Shown here in pieces: positions 17,466 through 25,602 of a stretch of 64,000 nt of DNA. Below the pieces are notes generated by a model. That model was given only the letters and a program-made list of their open reading frames with translations, was not told the origin of the DNA and searched no databases. Where the stretch lies: positions 329,797 through 393,796 of the forward strand of contig NZ_KB894575.1 of the NCBI RefSeq assembly GCF_000374525.1, written 5' to 3'. Every line of letters begins with the position of its first letter. Position 1 is the stretch's first letter. The translations under genes were made by a program, and so were the position numbers. The stretch comes from Amorphus coralli DSM 19760. GTDB lineage: Bacteria; Pseudomonadota; Alphaproteobacteria; Rhizobiales; Amorphaceae.

Positions 17466-18770
17466 TCAGAAGCCGAAGACGCGCGGGAGATAGAGGGCCA
17501 TCGCAGGGAAGGCGACAAGCAGCAGCACCCGCACGATGTCGGCACCGATGAACGGCAGAATGCCGCGAATAACCGTGCCGATGGCCAGGTTCGGGGTCAC
17601 CGCCTGGATGACGAACAGGTTCATGCCGATCGGCGGCGTGATCAGGCCGATTTCGGCCACCGTCACCACGAGGACACCGAACCAGATGCCCTCGAAGCCG
17701 AGCCCTGTGGCGAGCTGGTAGAGCGGCACCACCGTGAGAAGCACCATGGACAGGCTGTCCATGAAGCAGCCGAGCACGATGTAGAAGATCACGATCAGGA
17801 AGAGCACCCCGAGCGGCGGCAGGCCGGAGGCGCGGATGGCGTCGGTCAGCACCGTGGTCAGGTTGCTCAGCTCGATGAAATAGTTGAACAGCGCCGCGCC
17901 GATCAGGATCAGGAAGATCATGCCGGTCATGCCGGCGGTCTCGGCGAGTCCCTTGATCAGCACGCTGCCGGTCAGCTTGCCGCGCAGGAGCGTGATCAGC
18001 AGCGCGCCGCCGGCCCCCACCGCCGCTGCCTCCGTCGGCGAGAAGATCCGCCCGTAAATCCCGCCGATGACCAGCGCGATCAGCAGCGCGGCATCCCAGA
18101 TGCGCGAGAGGGCGGCGAGCCGCTCGCGGGCCGTGTAGCGCGGACCGGCTGGCCCTAGCTCCGGCCGGCGCGCCACCTGGACCCTGATGGCAGCCATGTA
18201 GAGGAGCGTCCCCACCAGTCCCGGGATCAGCGCCGCGGCGAACAGGGCCCCGATCGATTCGCCCGTCAGGATGGCGTAGAGGATCAGGATAATCGACGGC
18301 GGGATCAGCACCCCAAGCGTGCCGCCGGCGGCCACCGAGGCCGCCGCCAGGCTGTCGGAATAGTTGCGCGCCCGCATTTCCGGCATGGCCACGCGGCCGA
18401 TGGTCGCCGCCGTTGCCAGCGAGGAGCCGCAAATGGCACCGAAGCCGGCCGAGGCACCGATGGTGGCCATGGCGATGCCGCCGCGCCAGTGGCCGATCAT
18501 GGCCTGGACGCCGGAATAAAGGTTCGCCGAGAGACCCGAATAGGTGGCGAACACCCCCATGAAGATGAACAGCGGCACCACCTCCATCCCGTCGATGGAG
18601 ATCGCCTCGAACGGCAGATTGGAGAGCACGTAGGTGCCGCTCGTCCAGCCGCCGAGCCAGATCGAGCCGACCGTGCCGACGAGCGCCATCGCCAGCGCGA
18701 TGGGCACCCGAAGCGCGATCAGCGCAACGACAACGGCAAAGCCGATGGGGCCGGCAAGCTCGGGGCTCAC
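17466..18770 (-). CDS. TRAP transporter large permease subunit (DctM type), system 2
   Basis: 434 residues, GTG start overlapping the dctQ stop (GTGA). Multiple membrane spans and family signatures: SAGFGAICGSSLATAATIG, GGTLGVLIPPSIILILYAIL, FSPTEAAAVGAGGALL and EIGLITPPIGMNLFVIQAV. It forms the transport channel of the second TRAP system. Because the operon is divergent from a gentisate dioxygenase gene, an aromatic acid such as gentisate or a precursor is a plausible substrate (inference from neighbourhood only). Confidence 0.93.
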   Translation of the reverse strand: MSPELAGPIGFAVVVALIALRVPIALAMALVGTVGSIWLGGWTSGTYVLSNLPFEAISIDGMEVVPLFIFMGVFATYSGLSANLYSGVQAMIGHWRGGIAMATIGASAGFGAICGSSLATAATIGRVAMPEMRARNYSDSLAAASVAAGGTLGVLIPPSIILILYAILTGESIGALFAAALIPGLVGTLLYMAAIRVQVARRPELGPAGPRYTARERLAALSRIWDAALLIALVIGGIYGRIFSPTEAAAVGAGGALLITLLRGKLTGSVLIKGLAETAGMTGMIFLILIGAALFNYFIELSNLTTVLTDAIRASGLPPLGVLFLIVIFYIVLGCFMDSLSMVLLTVVPLYQLATGLGFEGIWFGVLVVTVAEIGLITPPIGMNLFVIQAVTPNLAIGTVIRGILPFIGADIVRVLLLVAFPAMALYLPRVFGF

Positions 18771-19315
18771 GCGCTCTTCTCCATGGGACCGTAGACGGCC
18801 GTCTCCGCCGCGCGCGCCAGCGCCGCGACCACAGCCAGCGCCAGTCCGGCCAGGAAGATGCCCCAGTACCAGATCAGCGGGATCTGCAGGTTCAGGGTGG
18901 TATCCCCATAGGAGTAACGCAGCATCGCCCCCTGCCAGGTGAGCCAGAACAGGAAGCCGAGAAGCATCGCCGCCACCAGCGAGATCACGGTATCGAGCAC
19001 CCGGCGGACGCCATCGGAAAAGCGGTCGGCGAGGATGTCGACGGTGATGTGCGAGCCCAGCGTGAAGCCGTACGGGATCGACAGCGACGCCGCCGACACC
19101 AGGCAGAGCTTGGTGATGTCGAAGGTATCGATGAACGCGCCACCGACCGCTCTGCGCCAGACGATGTCGGCGCAGGTCAGCACGATGGCGACGATCAGCG
19201 TTCCCACGCCAGCCAGCGCGAGCCAGTAGGTCAGCCGCCCGACGAGGCGGGCGGGTGCAAGCCGCATCCCGCCCGTCTGCCGCGTTGAAGCGTCGGTCTG
19301 TCCGAGGTCACTCAC
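18767..19315 (-). CDS. TRAP transporter small permease subunit (DctQ type), system 2
   Basis: 182 residues with four membrane spans (about 28-52, 68-90, 108-130, 145-168). Matches the DctQ pattern TCADIVWRRAVGGAFIDTFDI and GFTLGSHITVDILADR. The start codon is GTG at 19315, without a strong ribosome site but only 16 bases after the stop of the binding-protein gene, so reinitiation is likely. It overlaps dctM by four bases. Its role is to join the solute-binding protein to the DctM channel. Confidence 0.9.
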   Translation of the reverse strand: MSDLGQTDASTRQTGGMRLAPARLVGRLTYWLALAGVGTLIVAIVLTCADIVWRRAVGGAFIDTFDITKLCLVSAASLSIPYGFTLGSHITVDILADRFSDGVRRVLDTVISLVAAMLLGFLFWLTWQGAMLRYSYGDTTLNLQIPLIWYWGIFLAGLALAVVAALARAAETAVYGPMEKSA

Positions 19316-19331
19316 CCGCGCCGGTCGCCCG

Positions 19332-20375
19332 TCAGGACTTGGAGTATTTCTGCACGAGCGCCCGCGTCGTCTCGTAGAGCTCGTGCGGGTTCTCGACGCC
19401 TTCCTTCTTCAGGCTGTCGAGATAGGAATCGATCATCGGCTCGAGTTCCTGGCGCCACTGGTCGCGGGTGGCGTCGTCGATGACGATGATCTCCTGACCG
19501 CGATCCACGGCGTCCTTCTTGCCGGCCGCGTCCCACTTGTCCCACCACGGGCCCATCTGCGACTGCCAGCCCTCGCCGGTGGTCTCGTCGATGATCTTGC
19601 GGGCGTTCTCCGGAAGCGCCTCGTAGGACTTCGGGTTCATCACCACGTAGAAGGCCGCCGCGTAGACGCGCGCGTCGGTGTGGTAGCGCAGCACCTCGTT
19701 GAGCTTGATGGCGCCCACCAGGTCCCAGGTCGTCGCAACGCCGTCGATGGCGCCCTTCTGCAGCGCCTCGTAGATCTGCGAGGGCGGCATGCCGATGGCG
19801 CTCGCACCCTCGAATTCCAGCATCGCGTTGACCGCCGGTCCGGGCGAGCGGATGCGCAGGCCCTTCAGGTCGGACAACTGCTTGATCGGCCGGTCGACCG
19901 TGTGGAACAGCGCGCCGTGATGGGTCATCAGGCCCAGCACCTTGAAGCCGTCATACTCGCCGCCGAGCTGGCCGGTCTGGTACAGCTCCCACAGCGCGCG
20001 GCTGCCGGCGCCGGCTTCCTCCACCACGAACGGCAGCTCGATGACCGAGGTGTGCGGGAAGCGGCCGCGCGGAATGCCGGCCAGGCCGAAGCCGATGTCG
20101 GTCACGCCAGCGCGCACCTGGTCGGCCTGGCGGTCCAGGCGGCCCAGCGCGCTGGAGACGTTGTGGATCTCGAAATCCACCTGCCCGTCGGTCTTCTCGC
20201 GCAGCTGCTCCGCCCAGGGACGCAGCATGTCCACCTCGATACCGTGTGACGGCGGCAGGTAATGGGTGATGTCGAGCTTGATCGTCTCGGCGCGCAGGAT
20301 TGGCGGCATCGCCAGTGTGCCGACCGCGGCAGCGGTGCCGGCGAGAAAGGTTCTGCGGTTTGTCTTGAAGCTCAT
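19332..20375 (-). CDS. TRAP transporter substrate-binding protein (DctP type), system 2
   Basis: 347 residues from the ATG at 20375, chosen because it begins with a Tat-like signal (NRRTFLAGTAAAVGTLAMPPILRA) and follows GGGAGAAC. DctP family features include LKGLRIRSPGPAVNAMLEFEG (arginine loop) and SQIYEALQKGAIDGVATTWD. It binds the solute in the periplasm and delivers it to DctQM. First gene of its operon, divergent from gentisate 1,2-dioxygenase across 382 bases that hold a candidate operator. Confidence 0.92.
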   Translation of the reverse strand: MSFKTNRRTFLAGTAAAVGTLAMPPILRAETIKLDITHYLPPSHGIEVDMLRPWAEQLREKTDGQVDFEIHNVSSALGRLDRQADQVRAGVTDIGFGLAGIPRGRFPHTSVIELPFVVEEAGAGSRALWELYQTGQLGGEYDGFKVLGLMTHHGALFHTVDRPIKQLSDLKGLRIRSPGPAVNAMLEFEGASAIGMPPSQIYEALQKGAIDGVATTWDLVGAIKLNEVLRYHTDARVYAAAFYVVMNPKSYEALPENARKIIDETTGEGWQSQMGPWWDKWDAAGKKDAVDRGQEIIVIDDATRDQWRQELEPMIDSYLDSLKKEGVENPHELYETTRALVQKYSKS

Positions 20376-20757
20376 CGAGCCAGTTCTCCCGAATTCGGCT
20401 CCGCGCCCGGCTACAAGGCCTACGGCGCGTGCCCTCACCTCTTGTTGTCCGGTCGGCGCGATTGTCCCGGCGCACCGCCCTTTCTTGGTCCGCGCGAAGT
20501 TCAGCCCGCGCGACGAACGTGACCGAGACGCTTGCCCAGCCACGCCGGTTTGGCAAGGCCCGATCTGACGCACCCCCCGGTGCTGCCGAGGAGGCCGTGC
20601 GGGAGCCGGGCCGTTGCCTCATCGCAATTTACTTAGTATACCTAACTAACTCAAGAACGGAGTTGCGCCCATCGCCGACCGGCTCCGGTGCAAGGATCCG
20701 CGACCCGCACGGACACGACGAGGGACGGCTTGCGCCGCTTCCTCCGGAGGAGACGCC
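20376..20757. other. Divergent promoter region between TRAP system 2 and the gentisate genes
   Basis: 382 bases without a supported gene. It must contain the promoters of both divergent operons. An AT-rich stretch at 20625-20655 is the most likely control segment and contains the dyad annotated separately. The plus-strand ribosome site GGAGGAGAC lies just before 20758. Confidence 0.6.
20633..20645. promoter_or_regulatory. Candidate MarR-type operator in front of the gentisate operon
   Basis: TTAG-TATAC-CTAA is a four-base inverted repeat around a five-base centre, with a perfect GTATAC palindrome inside. It is followed at once by a further CTAA. It lies in the only AT-rich patch of the divergent region. 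The size and style suit a MarR protein, and one is encoded as the third gene of the operon. Binding is inferred. Confidence 0.45.
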
Positions 20758-21807
20758 ATGACCGAGACCATCGACGCCGCGACCCGAGCCAAGCGCCAGG
20801 ACTTCTACGACCGGCTCGCCCCGAACAATCTCGCGCCGCTGTGGGAGGTTCTGAAGGGCCTGATGCCGCCGGAACCCACGTCGCGCGCGGTGCCGCATCA
20901 GTGGCGCTACGAGGAGGTCCGGCCGCTGCTGATGGAATCTGGCGGGCTCCTCACCGCGGAGGAAGCCGAGCGCCGGGTTCTGGTGCTGGAAAACCCGGCC
21001 TTCGCCGGCGAGAGCCGCGCCACCGCAACTATTTACGCCGGCCTGCAGCTCATCATGCCGGGCGAGACGGCGCCGGCCCATCGCCACACCCCGTCGGCCC
21101 TGCGCTTCATGCTGGAGGGCGAAGGCGCCTTCACCGCCGTGGGTGGCGAGCGCACCACCATGCGCGCCGGCGACTTCGTCATCACGCCGAACTGGGCCTA
21201 CCACGACCACGGCAACGAGGGCACGGGCCCCTGCGCCTGGCTCGACGGTCTCGACATCCCGATGGTGCGCTTCTTCGAGACGGTGTTTTCCGAAGGCTAC
21301 AACGACAAGAGCCAGAGCCTGACCCGGCCGGAGGGCGACGCGCTCGCCCGCTTCGGCTCCGGCCTGTTGCCGCTCGACGACTCGGGCCGCCGCTACGGCC
21401 AGACCTCGCCCATCTTCAACTATCCCTATGAGCGCACCCGCGAGGCGCTCATTGCGGCCGCCAAGGGCGAGGGCCCGGACCCGCATCTCGCCACCACCCT
21501 GCGCTATGCCAACCCCGTGGACGGCGGCTGGACCATGCCCACCATGTCCGCCTGGATGACCCACGTGGAGAAGGGCTTCGAGACCGCCCGCATGCGCTCC
21601 ACCGACGGCATCGTGCTGTGCGTGGCGGAGGGCCGCGGCCAGATCACCACCGGCGACAGGACGTTCACCTACGCGCCGCGCGACGTGATCGTCATGCCGG
21701 CCTGGGCCTGGCGCTCCATCAGGGCCGACGAGGATTCCTTCCTGTTCTGCCTGTCCGACCGGGTCGCCCAGGAGAAGCTCAGCCTTTTCCGCGAGCAGCG
21801 CGGCTGA
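20758..21807 (+). CDS. gtdA: Gentisate 1,2-dioxygenase
   Basis: 349 residues, ribosome site GGAGGAGACGCC. A bicupin protein: the first cupin carries HRHTPSALRFMLEG and a later histidine in NWAYHDHGNEG, giving the His ligands for Fe(II). The second cupin is near residues 265-335. It opens the aromatic ring of gentisate (2,5-dihydroxybenzoate) to maleylpyruvate in the cytoplasm. Length matches the family. The neighbouring hydrolase, MarR regulator and TRAP carrier support a gentisate catabolic unit. Confidence 0.93.
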   Translation: MTETIDAATRAKRQDFYDRLAPNNLAPLWEVLKGLMPPEPTSRAVPHQWRYEEVRPLLMESGGLLTAEEAERRVLVLENPAFAGESRATATIYAGLQLIMPGETAPAHRHTPSALRFMLEGEGAFTAVGGERTTMRAGDFVITPNWAYHDHGNEGTGPCAWLDGLDIPMVRFFETVFSEGYNDKSQSLTRPEGDALARFGSGLLPLDDSGRRYGQTSPIFNYPYERTREALIAAAKGEGPDPHLATTLRYANPVDGGWTMPTMSAWMTHVEKGFETARMRSTDGIVLCVAEGRGQITTGDRTFTYAPRDVIVMPAWAWRSIRADEDSFLFCLSDRVAQEKLSLFREQRG

Positions 21808-21897
21808 CCGCGCACGCCTCTGGAGCGCTGCCCGGCCCCGGCCGGGCGGTCGATGCCGCGTGACGGCACGCCCAGACATCAAGACAACGAGATCCGC

Positions 21898-22755
21898 ATG
21901 CGCTTCTGCCGCTTCGACGACAACCGCCTCGGCCTCATTGAGGGCGACACGGTCCGCGACGTGACCGACGCCGCCGACATCCTTCCGGATGTCCGCTGGC
22001 CGCTGCCCCACGGCGACCTCTTCCTGGCCCATTTCGACGCCGTGCGCACCGAGATGGAGCGGCTTGCGGCGAACGCGCCGACGAGACCGGTGAAGGACGT
22101 CAAACTCCTGAGCCCGATCGCCAATCCCGACAAGATCGTCGCCGCTCCGGTGAACTACCAGCTGCATCTGGACGAGGCGCGCACCGACACCGGCATCAAC
22201 TTCGGCTCCGGCGTGAAGACCATCGCGGAGTGCGGCGTGTTCCTGAAGGCGACCAGCTCGCTGGTCGGTCCCGGCGAGGGCGTCGTCGCCGACTGGTCCG
22301 ACCGACGCATCGACCACGAGCTTGAGCTCGCCGTCGTCATTGGCCGGAAGGGCTTTCGCATCTCCGAAGACGACGCGCTCGGCCACGTCGCCGGCTACAC
22401 GATGGGCCTCGACATGACCATCCGGGGCACCGAGGATCGCAGCTACCGCAAGTCGCTGGACACCTTTACGGTGCTCGGCCCCTGGGTGGTGACAGCCGAC
22501 GAGTTGCCGGATGCCGGCGCGCTGGATTTCGAGCTCAAGGTGAATGGCGAAACCCGGCAGAAATCGAACACCCGCCATCTCGTCTTCGATGTGCCGAAGC
22601 TGATCGCCGTCGCCTCGAAAGCCTACACGCTCCATCCCGGCGACATCATCCTGACCGGCACGCCGGAAGGCGTCGCCCCGGTCGTTCCCGGCGACCTCAT
22701 GCACGCCTGGTTCGAGGGCATCGGCGAGACCGAGATCAGGGTCCGGGGCGCGTGA
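21898..22755 (+). CDS. Fumarylacetoacetate hydrolase family protein (probable fumarylpyruvate or maleylpyruvate hydrolase)
   Basis: 285 residues from the ATG at 21898, which gives the usual FAH-family N-terminus MRFCRFDDNRLG; an in-frame ATG at 21853 is less likely. The metal site is seen in IDHELELAVVIGRKG (ExE) and the end in ILTGTPEGVAPV. After gentisate dioxygenase it should cleave the ring-opened product into pyruvate plus fumarate or maleate. No maleylpyruvate isomerase is encoded beside it, so it may act on maleylpyruvate directly or rely on an isomerase elsewhere. Confidence 0.88.
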   Translation: MRFCRFDDNRLGLIEGDTVRDVTDAADILPDVRWPLPHGDLFLAHFDAVRTEMERLAANAPTRPVKDVKLLSPIANPDKIVAAPVNYQLHLDEARTDTGINFGSGVKTIAECGVFLKATSSLVGPGEGVVADWSDRRIDHELELAVVIGRKGFRISEDDALGHVAGYTMGLDMTIRGTEDRSYRKSLDTFTVLGPWVVTADELPDAGALDFELKVNGETRQKSNTRHLVFDVPKLIAVASKAYTLHPGDIILTGTPEGVAPVVPGDLMHAWFEGIGETEIRVRGA

Positions 22756-23294
22756 GCGCCGGCGAGATCATCGACGAGCCGGCGGCCGAGGCGACCACGG
22801 CGCCGCTGGCTCCGGTCATCGGCTACCGGCTGCGCCGCCTGCAGGCGCGCTGGGTTGCCCACTGGGCGATGTGGTTCCGCGATCTCGGGGTGACCGCAAC
22901 GCCGGTCCAGGGCGGCATCCTGCTCCTGATCCGCGACAATCCGGGCATCACCCAGGTGGCACTCTCGCGGCTCCTTCAGGTGGAGGCGCCAACCCTCATG
23001 CAGGCACTGGCGCCGCTCCTGCGCGACGGCCTCGTCACGCGCTCCCGCTCCAGCCGCGACCGGCGCGCCTTCGAGCTCGGCCTGTCGGACCCCGGGCGCT
23101 CGGCGGCGTCTGTGGTGGAGCGCGACATGATCCGCCACGAGGCGGACCTCCTGTCCGGCCTGAGCGCGGACGAGCGCGCGACCCTGCTTGCGCTCCTCGA
23201 CAAGGCGCTGGCCAGCGCCGACGAGGCCACCGCCGCCCTCAGCGCAGAAGCTTGCCGACCAGATCCCGGAACGTCCGCGCCTCTTCCGGAGTAA
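22752..23294 (+). CDS. MarR family transcriptional regulator (gentisate operon)
   Basis: 180 residues, GTG start overlapping the hydrolase stop (GTGA). The winged helix is in residues 60-105 (GITQVALSRLLQVEAPTLMQALAPLLRDGLV then SRDRRAFEL, the beta-wing). MarR proteins usually repress aromatic-catabolic genes and release DNA on binding the phenolic compound. As the last gene of the gentisate operon it is the natural candidate for the dyad at 20633. Its final 56 bases overlap the end of a convergent MarR gene on the other strand. Confidence 0.88.
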   Translation: MSAGEIIDEPAAEATTAPLAPVIGYRLRRLQARWVAHWAMWFRDLGVTATPVQGGILLLIRDNPGITQVALSRLLQVEAPTLMQALAPLLRDGLVTRSRSSRDRRAFELGLSDPGRSAASVVERDMIRHEADLLSGLSADERATLLALLDKALASADEATAALSAEACRPDPGTSAPLPE

Positions 23295-23661
23295 GCCGCT
23301 CCAGGAAACGCGTCTCGAAGTCGAGCGCCAGGGGCGCGATCTCGGCCATCAGTGTCTGGCCCTTCGGTGTCAGCGACAGCGCCACGAGCCGCCGGTCCTC
23401 CGGCACCTCCTTGCGGATCAGCCCGGCGGCTTCCAGCCGCGCCGCCGCCCGGCTGACCTTCGCCTTGTCCATCTCCACCCGACGGTAGATTTCCCGGACG
23501 GACACCCGCTCGTGCTGGGAAAGATGCGCCAGCACCCGCCATTCGGGAATGGTGATGGCAAAGCGGCGGCCATATTCGGCGCCCAGCTCCACCGACAGGC
23601 GCGTGCCCAGAACGTTGATCAGGTAGGGCAGGAAATCGTCGAGGGTGAAGTCCTGGGGCAT
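23239..23661 (-). CDS. MarR family transcriptional regulator (possible homogentisate regulator)
   Basis: 140 residues from the ATG at 23661. The frame is open far upstream, but that part is antisense to the coding pattern and the MarR domain starts here. The winged helix spans about 50-95 (VSVREIYRRVEMDKAKVSRAAARLEAAGLI then PEDRRLVALSLT). Similar short MarR proteins are often encoded near hmgA in alphaproteobacteria (general knowledge), which makes control of the homogentisate operon 2 kb away plausible. It overlaps the gentisate MarR gene tail to tail by 56 bases. Confidence 0.85.
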   Translation of the reverse strand: MPQDFTLDDFLPYLINVLGTRLSVELGAEYGRRFAITIPEWRVLAHLSQHERVSVREIYRRVEMDKAKVSRAAARLEAAGLIRKEVPEDRRLVALSLTPKGQTLMAEIAPLALDFETRFLERLTPEEARTFRDLVGKLLR

Positions 23662-23771
23662 CGGCGAGCCATGCGCGGGTGAGAAGGGACCGGGATTTCG
23701 AGCCGGCTCATCTTCTAGCGGGTCCCGGCGCACCCCGTCCACGCCGGAGGCCCCGGCAGGGCACGCCCATC

Positions 23772-24668
23772 TCACGTCAGCGCCCGCCGGGCGGTGGTCA
23801 CCACGCTGCGCGTCAGCCCCTCCAGCGAGCCGGATGCCAGCCGGCTGAGTTGCCAGAAGAGGGGCCGGTCGAGGGTCGCGCCCGGCACCAGCTCGACCAG
23901 CCGGCCAGCTTGCAGGTGGTCGCGCACCAGCTGCGCCGGGTTGAGGCCCCAGCCCACCCCGACCAGGCAGGCATCGACAAAGCTCTGGGTCGAGGGCAGC
24001 CAGTGGGTCGGGTAGGCGATATCCGAGCCGAAGGTCTGCCTCAGCCACGCCTGCTGCAGCCGGTCCTTCTGATTGAAGGTCAGGCCCGGTGCCCGGGCAA
24101 GGGCCTCCGCGCTGACGCCCTCGGGAAAATGCCGGGCGACAAAATCCGGGCTGGCGGTCGCGTGGTAGCACAGGCTGCCCAGCGGCATCACGCGGCAGCC
24201 CTGCACCGGCTTCTCCAGCGCCGTCACCGCCGCGAAGACCCGACCGCGCCGCAGCCACTCCGCCGTGTGCTCCTCGTCGTCGATGGCCACGTTGACCAGC
24301 AAGTCCGTGTCCCGGGTGAAGGCAGCGATCGCATCCAGGAACCAGGTGCCGAGGCTGTCGGCGTTGACGGCCACGCTCAGCGTCACCCGCTGCGCCGCGC
24401 CGGCCTCGGCCGCGAGTTCCGGAAGCGCCTCCATCAGATCGCTCTCCAGCATGCCGACCCGGTCCATGTGCCGGCAGAGCGCCGCGCCCTTTTCGGTGGC
24501 GACGCACGGTGTCCCCCGTTCGATCAGGACCGTGCCAAGACGCTCTTCCAGGTGCTTGATGCGTTGCGATACGGCCGAAGGCGTCACGCCGAGCACCGTG
24601 GCCGCGCGCTCGAAGCTGCCACTCTGCGCAACCTCGGCCACGGCCCGCGCGGCACGGTAATCGATCAT
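23772..24668 (-). CDS. argP: LysR family regulator ArgP (IciA type)
   Basis: 298 residues. The N-terminal HTH is GSFERAATVLGVTPSAVSQRIKHLEERLG, the usual ArgP form. Divergence from an ArgO-type exporter across 92 bases is the conserved arrangement of this pair. ArgP activates argO when arginine is abundant and is inhibited by lysine in E. coli (family knowledge). The last residues, TTARRALT, match the expected length of about 297. Confidence 0.9.
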   Translation of the reverse strand: MIDYRAARAVAEVAQSGSFERAATVLGVTPSAVSQRIKHLEERLGTVLIERGTPCVATEKGAALCRHMDRVGMLESDLMEALPELAAEAGAAQRVTLSVAVNADSLGTWFLDAIAAFTRDTDLLVNVAIDDEEHTAEWLRRGRVFAAVTALEKPVQGCRVMPLGSLCYHATASPDFVARHFPEGVSAEALARAPGLTFNQKDRLQQAWLRQTFGSDIAYPTHWLPSTQSFVDACLVGVGWGLNPAQLVRDHLQAGRLVELVPGATLDRPLFWQLSRLASGSLEGLTRSVVTTARRALT

Positions 24669-24760
24669 TAGAGATCCTTATTCAGCCTTAGTCAGTTTAA
24701 TTTTTCTGAACTTACGGCCCACGCTAAACCCTGGCAACCAGACAGGAACCGGGGCCCGGC
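24669..24760. promoter_or_regulatory. ArgP-argO divergent control region
   Basis: An AT-rich 92-base gap in an otherwise GC-rich area. The arms TTCAG (24681-24685) and CTGAA (24706-24710) face each other across the tract GTTTAATTTTT. These would suit a LysR-type binding region and the argO promoter. Exact -35 and -10 boxes cannot be fixed by eye. Confidence 0.4.
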
Positions 24761-25372
24761 ATGAATCTTACCGTCTTCTTCACCGGCATGATGATGGGCC
24801 TCAGCCTCATCGTCGCCATCGGCGCACAGAATGCCTTCGTGCTGCGCCAGGGCCTGCGCGGCGAGCACGTGCTCGCGGTCTGCGCGACCTGCGCCGTGTC
24901 CGACGCGATCCTGATCACGCTCGGCGTCACCGGCCTCGGTGCCGTCACCGCCTGGTTGCCCTGGCTGGAACCAGTCATGCGGTATGGCGGCGCCGCCTTT
25001 CTCATCGTCTACGGTGCCCGCAGCCTGCGCTCCGCGCTGCGCTCCAGCGATGCCCTGTCCACCGAGACCTCGCCGGCGGTGAACGGCCTCGTGGGCACCC
25101 TCGTTACCTGTCTCGCCCTGACCTGGCTGAACCCGCACGTCTATCTCGACACGGTGGTGCTTCTCGGCACCATCGCGACCCGCTTCGAAGGCGCCCGCGC
25201 CTCGTTTGCCCTGGGCGCAATCGCCGGCTCCTTCCTGTTCTTCTTCGCGCTCGGCTATGGCGCGGTGCGGCTCAGACCACTGTTTGCGAGACCCTCGGCA
25301 TGGCGCATCCTGGAGGCGGTGATCGCCCTTGTCATGTGGGCCATCGCCTGGCGGCTGATCGTCGACGCCTGA
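24761..25372 (+). CDS. argO: LysE/ArgO family amino acid exporter
   Basis: 203 residues, about six membrane spans. The LysE-family signature SLIVAIGAQNAFVLRQGLRGEHV lies at residues 14-36 and LTWLNPHVYLDTVVLLG near 125-141, both typical of ArgO. It exports arginine (and possibly lysine or canavanine) across the inner membrane. It is divergent from argP, its regulator. A purely LysE-type lysine exporter cannot be excluded. Confidence 0.88.
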   Translation: MNLTVFFTGMMMGLSLIVAIGAQNAFVLRQGLRGEHVLAVCATCAVSDAILITLGVTGLGAVTAWLPWLEPVMRYGGAAFLIVYGARSLRSALRSSDALSTETSPAVNGLVGTLVTCLALTWLNPHVYLDTVVLLGTIATRFEGARASFALGAIAGSFLFFFALGYGAVRLRPLFARPSAWRILEAVIALVMWAIAWRLIVDA

Positions 25373-25426
25373 GCGGGCCACGGGGCACTCTCCGCCTGCC
25401 GCGGTCGGGCGGGCGCCCCGTTGACA

Positions 25427-25446
25427 ATCGTTTCATCTGATACGAT
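25427..25446. promoter_or_regulatory. Candidate operator overlapping the hmgA promoter
   Basis: A 20-bp dyad reading ATCGT-T-TCA-TC-TGA-T-ACGAT; 16 of 20 positions are symmetric. It starts directly beside a TTGACA -35-like box (25421-25426), with TACGAT or GATCTT as possible -10. A repressor bound here would block the promoter of the homogentisate operon, whose first gene starts at 25603. Confidence 0.55.
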
Positions 25447-25602
25447 CTTGCGCGCCAGTCCGGCCCGGTCACCGTCAACGCAACGGTTCGGGTCGTCCGC
25501 CGTTTCCCGGGAGGGGACCGAGGCGGATGCGCTTCAAAGGGCTGCCGGCCGCCGTGCCGCCGGACGAGCGACCGATCCGCACTCTGCGACCTGGAGGACG
25601 CC

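Noticed and set aside
20629..22704. Long minus-strand open frame of about 690 codons
   Set aside because: It is antisense to gentisate dioxygenase and the FAH-type hydrolase, both with clear motifs; its composition is that of a shadow frame.
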